From Burkholderiaceae bacterium (lineage in GTDB: Bacteria > Pseudomonadota > Gammaproteobacteria > Burkholderiales > Burkholderiaceae_D): a stretch of 64,000 bases of DNA. The DNA is taken from assembly GCA_030157545.1 (NCBI GenBank), contig JAOAUN010000025.1:124001-188000 (forward strand), given 5' to 3'. The notes under the pieces are model-generated. The model worked only from the letters and a program-made list of their open reading frames with translations. It made no database searches and was not told where the DNA came from. Within the stretch, counting starts at the first letter, position 1. Every line of letters starts with the position of its first letter. Of the stretch, positions 16,745-25,457 are shown in pieces. Made by a program: the position numbers and the translations under genes.

Positions 16745-19095
16745 GGCATCAGGCTGCGACAAGAGAATGCACCAAGGTCAGGCACACTGCCAGCAACTGG
16801 TTGATAGACAAAGCGGAAGTTGCAGCGTTTACCGGGCCCTTCCACGGTCACAGTATTTTCTTCCTTCAAGTCAGTAAGGTAAAGCAAGCCATCACGACCA
16901 AGCGGGAAGCTGACTGACTGACCTGCAACGGTTGCAAGCGATCCTGCTGGCAGCACAATGCCCTGTTCGTCGCGCACCGAAAGCGTCGCAGCCATGGCAC
17001 GCCTGACCGGGAACTCGATTAGTACGCCGCTACGCCAGGCCGGCACAGGCCGCATTAGCAATGTGTCTATTGCTATATCCATTCCGAGGTTAGTCTGATC
17101 AAGGCTAACGCGGTTCGGTAACCAAGATTGCAGGCGTGGTAGGAAAGCTTCGCCATGCTCGTCGGTTGTAGCCACGAATTGGTTGTCGACATTGATTCGT
17201 ACATTTTCAATTCCAGGTAATCGCACGACACCATAACTGTCGGTGATACGACGGCTCGCAAACCAACGTCCTTCTAGCGCTGCGATGCCTCCCGACCAGC
17301 CCAGTCGTGCACTGGAATCACCTTTGAATTCGGCAGCCTCGAGTCTAGCCAGTCCGACTTCGTTTTGTAGCAAAAGCGCTGCCTGTTGTGGTGCATTCAC
17401 GGCAGCTTGTAGACGATAGCCATAGCCGGGTCCGCTAGGCAGATTTTTCTGCACTTGCAGCACTGTCTGATCGGAACCGATCCTATCGTGGCTGAACGAG
17501 CCGCTGGCATTTATATCTCGCTCAAGCGGCATGCTCCAAAATACGCCAGCTACCGTATTACTTCCATAGACCCCATTTCCGCGAGATTGCAGAGCGCTAA
17601 AAGTCAGGCTACCCCAGCTCTTGCGCAAGCTCGTGAAGCTGGCAGACACCACACGCACCGATTCGCCTGCAGCCAGCTTTTGGCTGCTCATTGTCATACC
17701 AATTCTACCTAGTTCACCAACTCGCCAGCCGATGTTGGCGCTATCGAGCCGTAAAGGCAAAAACTGGGGATCGACACCTAGCTGACGAAAGTCACGCGTC
17801 GCATATTGCGACCGCACTCCGACATTCCAGTTTTGCGTACGCCGTTCTATGCCTGCCGCTACCTGCGTACCACTAACATCTTTGTTATGACTGCCAGCAA
17901 TACCCATTGTTCCTACGCCTATGCCGGGTAATACAAACGTCGCAGCCGTCTGTGCACCTGCCGCACCACTTTCTTCAATTTGCAGTGCTCCTTCAAGTGT
18001 GAGCTTGTCATTCATACCGCGACGATAGCTGAAGGAGCTAAACAGGGTTCCGTAATCATTGCTAGTCAAGCCAAAATTCTTTCGCAAGGCTCCGCTCTCG
18101 AATGAGAATTCGCTCAAGCCAGGTGCCAGTAAGAGTGGACTTGCATAGAAACTCTGCGTGATTACCTGTTGAATACCGGCTAGGTCAGTCACGACCATGC
18201 GAATTTCACCCTCACCGGATACGAGTGGCACGCCAATGATCGAGAACGGACCGGGCTGTAATTCTTTGCGACCCTGAAGTGCATTGTTTACATACACATC
18301 GACGGTCGAGGGGAGCGCAGCTTGCCCCCCTAAAGTTGCCATCGGCATTGTGACCAGCCCGGGCTGGTTAAGGAAATTGGTTGCAAACTGGAGGCCAGCA
18401 AAACGTACTGAGCGGCCGAGTAGTGTGCCGGGTCTGGTAATCGAATCGCCTAGTCGTAACGTTGTCATGTCTTGTGGCTTGTCCAGTGTAAAGCTGGTAT
18501 CAAGTCGTAATGTAAGGTTCACTTCAGGCTGCCGGACCAAGGCAAAATTGGCGATAGCTACGCCGTGCATTAACGAAGCACCTGCTTCGAAAAAAGCCGA
18601 GTGTCCGACTCCGCTTTTACCGGCTTGTACGCCGAGGTCATAATTCACAAAAAATCCGCTCGAAGCTATGTCATTCGATCGCAGCATTTTCGCTTCACGG
18701 ATACTTGTCTTGGTGCCGGTAAAGGATAATGGCGAGAGCAGCACTGTGAGTGTCTGACTGCTTTCTTCGAATGTGGCCGAAGATTCCGAAAGCGCCATTA
18801 GCGGTATCCACCGCTGTGAATCTATAATCAGAACGGCATTTTCCGGAACGTGCACGCTAAGAATTTCAAGTTCTTTAACCGGAAGCAGCCAATTCCCTTT
18901 CGTATCACGCAGTACAAGCTGATCTTCTTTTATTCGTTGACCATTGATAATAAGCTGCACAAGGTACTGCTTTTGCGAATCCTCCTCGGCTTTGATGAGC
19001 GAGGATGTTTTTCCAGATTCCGGGGAAAATAGCATTGATAAAATCAGCGAGAGGACAAACCAACGCCAGATGTCATGGAGTTGTGAACGCTGCAT
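16741..19095 (-). CDS. Outer membrane usher, archaic chaperone-usher pilus, operon A
   Basis: The 784-residue usher has an N-terminal signal peptide, an N-terminal periplasmic domain, a beta-barrel with a plug, and C-terminal domains. Typical features are VDVYVNNALQGRKELQPGPFSI (beta-barrel/plug start), the FFVNYDLGVQ region, RVGDSITRPG-like arginine-rich strands, and a C-terminus of paired Cys (RCNFRFVY...FSCRSLMP). It secretes chaperone-bound pilins and assembles the pilus. GGAG lies four bases before ATG 19095. It overlaps the chaperone gene by 23 bases, as does its counterpart in operon B, and its stop overlaps the tip gene start. It is clearly homologous to the operon B usher along its length. 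Confidence 0.92.
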   Translation of the reverse strand: MQRSQLHDIWRWFVLSLILSMLFSPESGKTSSLIKAEEDSQKQYLVQLIINGQRIKEDQLVLRDTKGNWLLPVKELEILSVHVPENAVLIIDSQRWIPLMALSESSATFEESSQTLTVLLSPLSFTGTKTSIREAKMLRSNDIASSGFFVNYDLGVQAGKSGVGHSAFFEAGASLMHGVAIANFALVRQPEVNLTLRLDTSFTLDKPQDMTTLRLGDSITRPGTLLGRSVRFAGLQFATNFLNQPGLVTMPMATLGGQAALPSTVDVYVNNALQGRKELQPGPFSIIGVPLVSGEGEIRMVVTDLAGIQQVITQSFYASPLLLAPGLSEFSFESGALRKNFGLTSNDYGTLFSSFSYRRGMNDKLTLEGALQIEESGAAGAQTAATFVLPGIGVGTMGIAGSHNKDVSGTQVAAGIERRTQNWNVGVRSQYATRDFRQLGVDPQFLPLRLDSANIGWRVGELGRIGMTMSSQKLAAGESVRVVSASFTSLRKSWGSLTFSALQSRGNGVYGSNTVAGVFWSMPLERDINASGSFSHDRIGSDQTVLQVQKNLPSGPGYGYRLQAAVNAPQQAALLLQNEVGLARLEAAEFKGDSSARLGWSGGIAALEGRWFASRRITDSYGVVRLPGIENVRINVDNQFVATTDEHGEAFLPRLQSWLPNRVSLDQTNLGMDIAIDTLLMRPVPAWRSGVLIEFPVRRAMAATLSVRDEQGIVLPAGSLATVAGQSVSFPLGRDGLLYLTDLKEENTVTVEGPGKRCNFRFVYQPVAGSVPDLGAFSCRSLMP

Positions 19096-19864
19096 GCGAC
19101 TCCAGTGAGCCTGCGCGTGTGCGCACCTTAACCAGTAGATCATCGGTACCGAAATTAGCCGAGTCTATGTTTTTAAAACTGATGCTGCGCCGCTGGCCAG
19201 GCAGAATATATAGAGAGTTCTTATGGGCCGCCACGGTCTGGCCTTCCTTTGCCTGGATCGTCAACTCATAAAGCTGTGCATGCGCATTGCCTTGGTTACT
19301 GATACTTAGATCAAGATTGCCATTGACAGGCTTGCTGACAGAAAAATGCAAGTCTTGCGCTGCCTTTTCTCTGGATTTGACAAATACGGGCATGCCTATA
19401 CGAAGCGCAACTTGCAGGCCCTTGAAATCCGGCGCAGGTGGCGATGGAATTTCTTCTATTTGTAGCCGATAGCAGAGCTCTCGATGATCATCAACCTGTC
19501 GCAATAAACCAACTCGCACTATCTGAGTTGCACCGGGCTTGAGTTTGAAAATGGGAGGCGATACCAGAACTTCACGCGTTGGTACTAATAGATCTATGCC
19601 GTCCTTTTGTGACCATGCCAGCAATTGCGACTGTATCGTGACAGTTTCGTCCCCGGTGTTCAGGACGCGAACCACTGCGGTCTTTTCTTGCGCTGCTAGT
19701 TCTAAGCGAACGGGATTGACCTGGAAAGAGCCGGCATGGCTAGCCGGGCTGTACAGAAAACAAACAAGCAATCCGCCAATGAGACGGACTGCTGTCTTAC
19801 AAATCAAGCTTACCCGGCCGGCCAGCGGCAAACGGATTACTAGTCTGGCAGGTCGGGTCATCAT
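19073..19864 (-). CDS. Periplasmic pilus chaperone, archaic type, operon A
   Basis: The protein has about 263 residues with a signal peptide and a mature start at FQVNPVRLELAAQEKTAVV. This is the PapD/CsuC-like immunoglobulin fold, with an IQ(S)QLLAWSQ strand, KLKPGATQIVRVGLL in the G1 region, YRLQIEEIP, and a second domain ending RRSISFKNIDS...LLVKVRTRAG. Such chaperones donate a strand to unfolded pilins in the periplasm. The start codon overlaps the pilin stop (TGATG), so translation is coupled. This is the only full-length chaperone in the two pilus operons, because the operon B copy has lost most of its interior. ATG 19861 is an equal alternative. Confidence 0.9.
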   Translation of the reverse strand: MMTRPARLVIRLPLAGRVSLICKTAVRLIGGLLVCFLYSPASHAGSFQVNPVRLELAAQEKTAVVRVLNTGDETVTIQSQLLAWSQKDGIDLLVPTREVLVSPPIFKLKPGATQIVRVGLLRQVDDHRELCYRLQIEEIPSPPAPDFKGLQVALRIGMPVFVKSREKAAQDLHFSVSKPVNGNLDLSISNQGNAHAQLYELTIQAKEGQTVAAHKNSLYILPGQRRSISFKNIDSANFGTDDLLVKVRTRAGSLESHAAFTTP

Positions 19865-20391
19865 CAGAAGTCGACCTTGGCAGTAACCGTGTCGCTGTAG
19901 CTGTCGGCGGCAACGTTCTGTCCAGAAGCTATACGACCGCAAATATTGTAGGAACGAGCCAGCGTGTCGGTAGCGGCGGTAGCATTGAACAGACTACCGT
20001 TCGTGCCATCACCCCAGACCACGTTCTCGGTACCGGCGCAGCTTGTGCCTACGGCATTATTAGCCGGTTGGTACAACTCATAGCTCAGCACATCGGTGCC
20101 GACACCTTTCATATTCCGAACTGCAGCGACAGCGTTCGCACCAAGGTCAATAGATACAACTGGCAGCGAACCCTTGACACAGGTCAGTGTGACAGTGCCA
20201 TTTCCATTTGTTGCGGTAGCTGCAGTCGGATCGTAAGAGCCAAACGCAAGCGGAGTGGTACTGATATCGCATGTTGCTGCGACAGTGGCGGTAATGTTCA
20301 GCGGAGTTGACTTGCTGCCTGCAGCAGCAGTCCCGGTGATACCGGCCAAAGCGATTGCAGCGATGGCAATCGTCATTTTCATTTCATACAT
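19864..20391 (-). CDS. Spore coat U domain major pilin, operon A
   Basis: This 175-residue precursor has a signal peptide of about 23 residues (ending TAAA/AG). The mature protein matches CsuA/B-type major pilins: an N-terminal donor-like strand (STPLNITATVAATCDIS), LAFGSYDPTA, VTLTCVKGS, a Cys-containing loop, and a C-terminal YSDTVTAKVDF strand. It is the first gene of operon A. AAGGA lies six bases before the ATG. The 280-base non-coding stretch upstream (20392-20672) contains no gene and should hold the promoter. Its counterpart in operon B shares about half its residues. Confidence 0.9.
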   Translation of the reverse strand: MYEMKMTIAIAAIALAGITGTAAAGSKSTPLNITATVAATCDISTTPLAFGSYDPTAATATNGNGTVTLTCVKGSLPVVSIDLGANAVAAVRNMKGVGTDVLSYELYQPANNAVGTSCAGTENVVWGDGTNGSLFNATAATDTLARSYNICGRIASGQNVAADSYSDTVTAKVDF

Positions 20392-20672
20392 TTTTTTTCC
20401 TTGTTAAGTTTTAGGAAAGCAAATTGTATGAATGAATGACTTTCAAAAAGTCATTTTCTTGCATGTTATTTCGGAATATTGTTATGCATCCTTAAAAATC
20501 AGGAGCATGAATAAGCTCAAATGCTTGAATAAGCAGGACCTTGCAGTGCGCTGCTTTGTTGTCAATTATTGACATCACATTGATGTAAAAAAACAGTTAG
20601 CAATCGAATTGGAAATAATATGAACAAAATGGCCGATAGAAAAAATTCTATCGGTAAACCTGATTAGTTTTT

Positions 20673-21137
20673 CTAATAGTCGAGAGTTACGACTATGCCC
20701 GACTGATAGTTGTCGGCACTAATATTTTGTCTGGAAAAAATTCGTCCGTACAACGGGATCGAGATAAGTTTATTTCCAATCAGTGATTCATTAATATTAA
20801 TGCTTGTTGTTTCATTCAATACCATGCTGCGTGCCGGATCACGATAAATGCTGAAGCGCAATACATCGCCGTACTGCGCACCCTGCATGCCACGAATGCC
20901 AGCGCTATCAGGCATGCCTATGCGTAAAGTCAATGATTCGCCAGCTAAGGCTGGCTGACAGTAGAGCAAAAACTGTGCGTCTATATCAAGTGGATTTTCC
21001 GCAAGCGGTTCGTACAGGCCAAATACGAATTGCGGCTTGCTCAGGGCAATACAGTTCATTGCTTGAAGATTGCAACAAAACAGCAGCAGGATCAGCATCG
21101 GCACGCTATAGAAAATGCAAATAGTGTTTGCTTTCAT
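20673..21137 (-). CDS. Spore coat U domain protein, operon B last gene
   Basis: This 154-residue precursor is the counterpart of the gene at 16283. It has a signal peptide (ICIFYSVPMLILLLFCC), then an SCPU domain with a FVFGLYEPLA turn, C-terminal IPLYGRIFS and a YQSGIVVTLDY strand. GGAG stands seven bases before ATG 21137, and the start overlaps the usher stop (ATGA), as in operon A. Probable minor or tip pilin. The strong conservation of domain layout shows that this part of operon B has not decayed, in contrast with the chaperone. Confidence 0.84.
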   Translation of the reverse strand: MKANTICIFYSVPMLILLLFCCNLQAMNCIALSKPQFVFGLYEPLAENPLDIDAQFLLYCQPALAGESLTLRIGMPDSAGIRGMQGAQYGDVLRFSIYRDPARSMVLNETTSININESLIGNKLISIPLYGRIFSRQNISADNYQSGIVVTLDY

Positions 21138-23563
21138 TGCTTGCTCCTCACGCATCTGAATTCACCCAGATATGGAATGCTACCGGATTCAGGTTGATAT
21201 GCGATTTGTGCTTGACACTGTCCACCATGCCATTCGACATGAACATCATTGTGGGACTTGAGTCCCGTTAAATAAAGCAGGCCGTCACGACCTGCATAAA
21301 ATATTTCAGACTCGCTGTTTAAAGTAGCTACTGCGCCGGTTGGCACTGCCAAGCCCTCCTCCGTCATTAAATTCAAGGTGGCGCCTGCTACACGTCGCAC
21401 AGGAAATTCAATCATTACACCGCTGCGCCAAGCCGGTTTTGGACGCAACAACAAAGTATCGATTTCGGTATCTAGCGCAAGATCGAGTTGATCGATACTG
21501 ACATGATTGGGCATGTATGGATGCAGCCTTGGGATGAATACTTCGCCAGCTTTATTGGTGCGGCCAGCCAGTTGGTTATCTACATAGACACGGACGTTGT
21601 TCATGTTTGGCAATCTGACCAGCCCGAAGCTGTCCGTGATACGGCGGCTGGCAAACCAGTGATTATTGAAATTAGCCAGCGCACCCGACAGATTAAGCCG
21701 CGCGCTGCTTTTGTCCTGATATTCAGCCGCCTCAAGGCGAACCTGCCCATAAGAATTTTGTGCAAGCAAAGCAGCCTGCTGCGGCGCATTGATGCCAGCC
21801 TGTACTCGAAAGGCGCTGCCTTCTCCTGCTGGCAGATTACTTTGTGCCTGGAATAACGTCTGGTCTGGCGCTGCATTAGCATTAATATGCAAAAGGCTTG
21901 CATTCAACTCTCGTTGCAAGGGCAATATCCAGAACACACTGAAAGACCGGTTTTGAGTTGAATCTTCGCTTGCGCTTCTACTGGCACCCCTTCCTATTGA
22001 GACCATAAAAATCAGATTGCCCCATGCTTTTCGTAGCGTACTGAAACTGGCACTGAAAACTTCCCGCGCCATTGCCGTTCCTAGTTGCTGTCTTGCATAG
22101 GCAAGATTCAGGTTGCCAGCCTGCTTGATGCGGTAGCTGGCATGAATACTGTCTTGCCGACGTACGCTATGTTCAGGATCAACGCCCATTGCACGAAAAC
22201 GCCTGTCCGCAACTTGTGAGTGAACACCGAGAGTGTAGTGTGCAGTTTTTCTTTCGAAGCCGGCTGCAAACTGTCTGCCTTCGCCGGCATCGCTGCTGCT
22301 GCGGCCGATGGCCGTAGTGGCAATACCGAATGAGGATATCAGCAAAGAAGCGCTGGCATTGAGACCGTGCGGTCCATTATGTTGCCATTGCGCAGAGCCT
22401 TCGAGCGTAAGCCGATTGTTGACGCCATACCGGTAACTGCCCGCTGCGAAACCGTCGCCATAGTCGTTGCTCTCTAGCCCGAAATTTCTTCGCAATGCAC
22501 CCGCTTCAATGGAAAATTCACGCAGCCCGGCCGCGAGCAGCGTCGGGTTGGTATAAAAGCGTTGGGTGATGATTTCTTCCCGCCCCGATAAATCGCGGAC
22601 CAGCATCTGCAGATCACCATCGCCCGAGACCATAGGTACGCTACTGACTGAAAAAGGACCTGGCGGAATTGCGCTGTGGCTCTGCAAGACATTATTGACA
22701 AATACATCTACCGTCGACGGCAGCACGGCCTGCCCTTGCATGTTGGCCATGGGGACGGTCACCAGTTGAGGCTGCGTCATGAAATTGGTCGCATACTGCA
22801 CACCACCAAAACGCACTGAACGCCCTAGCTGGGTTGCAGGCCGGGTGATAGCGTCACCCAATCTGAGGGTGGCAATCTGCTGCGGCCGGTCGATATGTAC
22901 GGTTGTTCCCAGGCGGAGGGTCAGGCTTTGTTGTGGCTGTCGTATCAACGCAAAGTCAGCCAGCGCAACACCTTTGCTGAAAGCGGCGCCAGTTTCTGCG
23001 AACAGCACCTGTCCGCTGCCATTGTCAGCGTGCTCAAACGATAAATCATAGTTTAAAAACAAACTCGGCCCCAATCCTTCGCCCGTTTTGATGGCGCGCG
23101 GCTCTGGCTGATTTAGCGCATAGCGGGAATTAATTTTCGTCATGATGAAGCTGCTTGCCGGAAGCATGATATCGAGTGTCTGGGCTGCTTCGTCAAAGAC
23201 AATGTCGTCGGAACTGCAAGTACTGAAAATGGCAGTTAACGGCACAAAAAATTGACCATTAAAAGCTAGTATCGCCGCTTCCGGAAATTTGATCCGTGCA
23301 GCGGTGAGTACCTCAGTTGGTAGCATCCATTCATCCTTCCGGTTGCGCAGCACCAGTCGCGTGCTTGGAGGCCGTTGTCGATTAAACGTCAGCTTTACCA
23401 GTACCGGTCGCAGATCTGCATCGTCCAGTGACTCAATCAAAGACAGATTGGCAGATTGGTTGGCTAACTGAGCCGTTGCATGATCTGTCTGCAAGAAAGA
23501 TAGCGCCATCAGAACAGCAAACCTTGCAGCATGCGAGCAGCTAAGAGCTCCTGAGGATGGCAT
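21134..23563 (-). CDS. Outer membrane usher, archaic chaperone-usher pilus, operon B
   Basis: The 809-residue usher is homologous to the operon A usher throughout. It has a signal peptide (AARFAVLMALSFLQTDHATA), FLNYDLSFEHADNG, STVDVFVNNVLQSHSAIPPGPFSVSS, AGDLxR-type plug segments and a C-terminus of QCQIAYQP...GEFRCVRSKQ. The frame is open upstream to 23662, but ATG 23563 gives a 23-base overlap with the chaperone reading frame, exactly as in operon A, so it was chosen. No stop or frameshift is seen, so the gene appears intact although the neighbouring chaperone is not. It could still assemble pilins loaded by the operon A chaperone. Confidence 0.9.
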   Translation of the reverse strand: MPSSGALSCSHAARFAVLMALSFLQTDHATAQLANQSANLSLIESLDDADLRPVLVKLTFNRQRPPSTRLVLRNRKDEWMLPTEVLTAARIKFPEAAILAFNGQFFVPLTAIFSTCSSDDIVFDEAAQTLDIMLPASSFIMTKINSRYALNQPEPRAIKTGEGLGPSLFLNYDLSFEHADNGSGQVLFAETGAAFSKGVALADFALIRQPQQSLTLRLGTTVHIDRPQQIATLRLGDAITRPATQLGRSVRFGGVQYATNFMTQPQLVTVPMANMQGQAVLPSTVDVFVNNVLQSHSAIPPGPFSVSSVPMVSGDGDLQMLVRDLSGREEIITQRFYTNPTLLAAGLREFSIEAGALRRNFGLESNDYGDGFAAGSYRYGVNNRLTLEGSAQWQHNGPHGLNASASLLISSFGIATTAIGRSSSDAGEGRQFAAGFERKTAHYTLGVHSQVADRRFRAMGVDPEHSVRRQDSIHASYRIKQAGNLNLAYARQQLGTAMAREVFSASFSTLRKAWGNLIFMVSIGRGASRSASEDSTQNRSFSVFWILPLQRELNASLLHINANAAPDQTLFQAQSNLPAGEGSAFRVQAGINAPQQAALLAQNSYGQVRLEAAEYQDKSSARLNLSGALANFNNHWFASRRITDSFGLVRLPNMNNVRVYVDNQLAGRTNKAGEVFIPRLHPYMPNHVSIDQLDLALDTEIDTLLLRPKPAWRSGVMIEFPVRRVAGATLNLMTEEGLAVPTGAVATLNSESEIFYAGRDGLLYLTGLKSHNDVHVEWHGGQCQAQIAYQPESGSIPYLGEFRCVRSKQ

Positions 23564-23777
23564 AGAATTTAAGCAGACCGGCTCTGTTCTGCGCCTTGAT
23601 GAGTAAGCGACTCCCTGCTTTGTGCCCTCTCTCGATAACGAAGATCGACAGCTGTTTTGCATAGGCAGTTACATCTGACAGGCTAAGCCGAACAGACTTG
23701 AATTGAAAAGCACCTGCCTGACATGCGTCAAGCAGGCTGAACCTACAGCAAAGTACGAAAGTAAACAGTCGTGTCAT
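23541..23777 (-). pseudogene. Internally deleted pilus chaperone remnant, operon B
   Basis: The 78-codon frame keeps the signal peptide and first strand of an archaic pilus chaperone (GAFQFKSVRLSL, compare GSFQVNPVRLEL in operon A). It then jumps to the end of the protein (LLIKAQNRAG, compare LLVKVRTRAG). About 185 central residues are missing and the joined frame stays open to a stop 23 bases inside the usher gene, as in the intact operon. The product lacks both immunoglobulin domains and cannot be a working chaperone. This looks like a single in-frame deletion. A small functional peptide is not excluded, but decay is simpler. Confidence 0.8.
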
Positions 23778-23789
23778 TCGCTTGTCAGA

Positions 23790-24317
23790 TTAAAAGTCAA
23801 CTTGCGCAGTGACTTTATCCTGATAAAAATCGGTAGATACATCCTGACCTGGTGGAATCAGGCCGCAAATGTTGTAAGTACGCGGCGAGATTCCAGGGGA
23901 AGCTGTCGCAATAAATCTTTCACTGCCACTGTTACCCCAGATTACAGATTCATTAAATGTGCAAGAGGTGCCAGCTGTGTTGTTGGAGGGTTGATAGAGT
24001 TGATATTCCAGTACTTCTGTCGTGTTACCTTTCATTGCGCGCATATTGCCATTTGCATTTTGTCCATAATCGAGTGTGACAATAGGACTAGAGCCCTTTA
24101 CACAGGAAAGCGTAACGCTACCTGTGGCCGTGCCTGAACTCGCACTGGCTGGATCATAACTGCCAAAATTTACGGCGTTGGCGCTGATCTGGCAGCTGGA
24201 AGAAACATAGGCAATGACATTCAGGACTGTAGAAGAAGAGCCTGCGGCACTGGCTTTACCACACAAGGCAAGCAAAGAGCAGGATGCTAAAACGATAGCC
24301 AGTTGATTCTTGTTCAT
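23790..24317 (-). CDS. Spore coat U domain major pilin, operon B
   Basis: This 175-residue precursor has a signal peptide of about 24 residues (ending ASA). The SCPU domain contains TVLNVIAYVSSSCQIS, VNFGSYDPAS, VTLSCVKGSSPIV, QLYQPSNN..GTSC and a final YQDKVTAQVDF strand. It has the same length and Cys positions as the operon A pilin and is its clear paralogue. AAGGA precedes the ATG by eight bases. It heads operon B and faces the ferredoxin reductase gene; the 200-base gap between them holds divergent promoters. The pilin would need the operon A chaperone to be assembled. Confidence 0.9.
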   Translation of the reverse strand: MNKNQLAIVLASCSLLALCGKASAAGSSSTVLNVIAYVSSSCQISANAVNFGSYDPASASSGTATGSVTLSCVKGSSPIVTLDYGQNANGNMRAMKGNTTEVLEYQLYQPSNNTAGTSCTFNESVIWGNSGSERFIATASPGISPRTYNICGLIPPGQDVSTDFYQDKVTAQVDF

Positions 24318-24517
24318 GTTGAATATCCTTATCTTTTTCGTTGAAAGGATTCAAATTGTAGGGATCGGTGCCATGAACTTTTATGTTCTAAATTAAAGGT
24401 CTCGTGAATAAAAAATTGATGTGAAAAATTTGTTTTTCCAGTTGAGACGTGTGTGCCAGATCATGGTCAAATTCGCAAAGAACCGATTTTTGTTGATGCG
24501 TATTGATGATTTTTATG

Positions 24518-25345
24518 ATGGGCACATTGAACGAACAGGCATTTCAGGAAAACCCCGTTTCTGTGCAGCAGATTGTGGAGCTAAAAAACTGGACGCCTTC
24601 CCTGCTCAGTTTCAGGTGTACACGTGCGCCTGATTTCAGATTTTCAGCGGGTCAATATGCGCGCATCGGACTTCCTACGAAGACTGGAATGGTCTGGCGC
24701 GCGTACTCGATGGTGTCTGCGCCGCTAGAAGATGATCTCGAATTTTTTGGCGTGCTGATTCCCGGCGGTTTTTTCTCGGAAAAACTCAAGCACCTGCGCA
24801 TCGGTGACCCAATCTGGATGGAACGCGAAAATTACGGCTTCATGACGCCGGATCGCTTTATCGACGGAGAAGATTTATGGATGCTCGCCACGGGTACCGG
24901 TCTTGGCCCCTTCATTTCTATTTTGCGTGATGACGCGGTCTGGCAGCAGTTCAAGCGGCTGATACTGGTGCATGGAGTCAGGCACGATGAAGAACTGGCC
25001 TACCAAAGCGAACTGATCGGCATGCAGGCCGCAGTGCTGACGAACAGTACGTTGGCACAACTGCATTTGGTCCATTGCGTGACACGCGGAGAACAAGAAG
25101 CGGAAAATTCGACTGTTACACAACTCTTGATGGCACCGCGTCTGACAAATCGGATTACCACTGCACTGATGTCGGGCCAGCTGGAGCAGGCTGCGCAGAC
25201 GCTGCTTGAAGTGAAGACTTCACGTGTGATGATGTGCGGGAATCCGCAGATGGTTGAGGAGACCCGGAAGCTCTTGCATCAGCGTGGTATGAAGCCATGC
25301 CGGCGATTGAATGCGGGCGAGTTTTTGAGCGAGAATTATTGGTAA
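24518..25345 (+). CDS. fpr: Ferredoxin-NADP+ reductase
   Basis: The 275-residue flavoenzyme passes electrons between NADPH and ferredoxin or flavodoxin in the cytoplasm. FAD is bound by RAYSMVSAP (RxYS motif) and by G.FSEKL; NADP(H) by ATGTGLGPFISIL and by VMMCGNPQMVEETRKLL. The C-terminus FLSENYW resembles the aromatic end of the subclass. Three in-frame starts lie close together (24506, 24515, 24518); the last gives the usual N-terminus. No strong ribosome site is seen. The gene is convergent with the fatty acid oxidation gene, with a pair of inverted repeats in between. It may support oxidative stress defence or iron-sulphur metabolism. Confidence 0.9.
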   Translation: MGTLNEQAFQENPVSVQQIVELKNWTPSLLSFRCTRAPDFRFSAGQYARIGLPTKTGMVWRAYSMVSAPLEDDLEFFGVLIPGGFFSEKLKHLRIGDPIWMERENYGFMTPDRFIDGEDLWMLATGTGLGPFISILRDDAVWQQFKRLILVHGVRHDEELAYQSELIGMQAAVLTNSTLAQLHLVHCVTRGEQEAENSTVTQLLMAPRLTNRITTALMSGQLEQAAQTLLEVKTSRVMMCGNPQMVEETRKLLHQRGMKPCRRLNAGEFLSENYW

Positions 25346-25353
25346 GTTTAAAA

Positions 25354-25440
25354 TCCACTGGATTCCAGCGAACGCTGGAACGACGGTATTTACATACTGC
25401 TTAAATGTTCTGTCATCCCGGCGAAAGCCGGGATCCAGTG
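25354..25440. repeat. REP-like inverted repeat pair between convergent genes
   Basis: Two palindromic units face each other: ACTGGATTCCAGCG...CGCTGGAACGACGG near 25356-25386 and CTGTCATCCCGGCG...CCGGGATCCAGTG near 25410-25440. Each arm is related to the other when reversed (both end in GGAT(T)CCAGTG outside and GTC(G/A)T inside). This form is common for dispersed palindromic elements in proteobacteria. It probably also terminates both convergent genes. A related palindrome is at 58677. Confidence 0.75.
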
Positions 25441-25457
25441 TCTTCGGTGACGCACAA

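Noticed and set aside
24421..24633. 70-codon frame before fpr
   Set aside because: It overlaps fpr in another frame with no homology or ribosome site.
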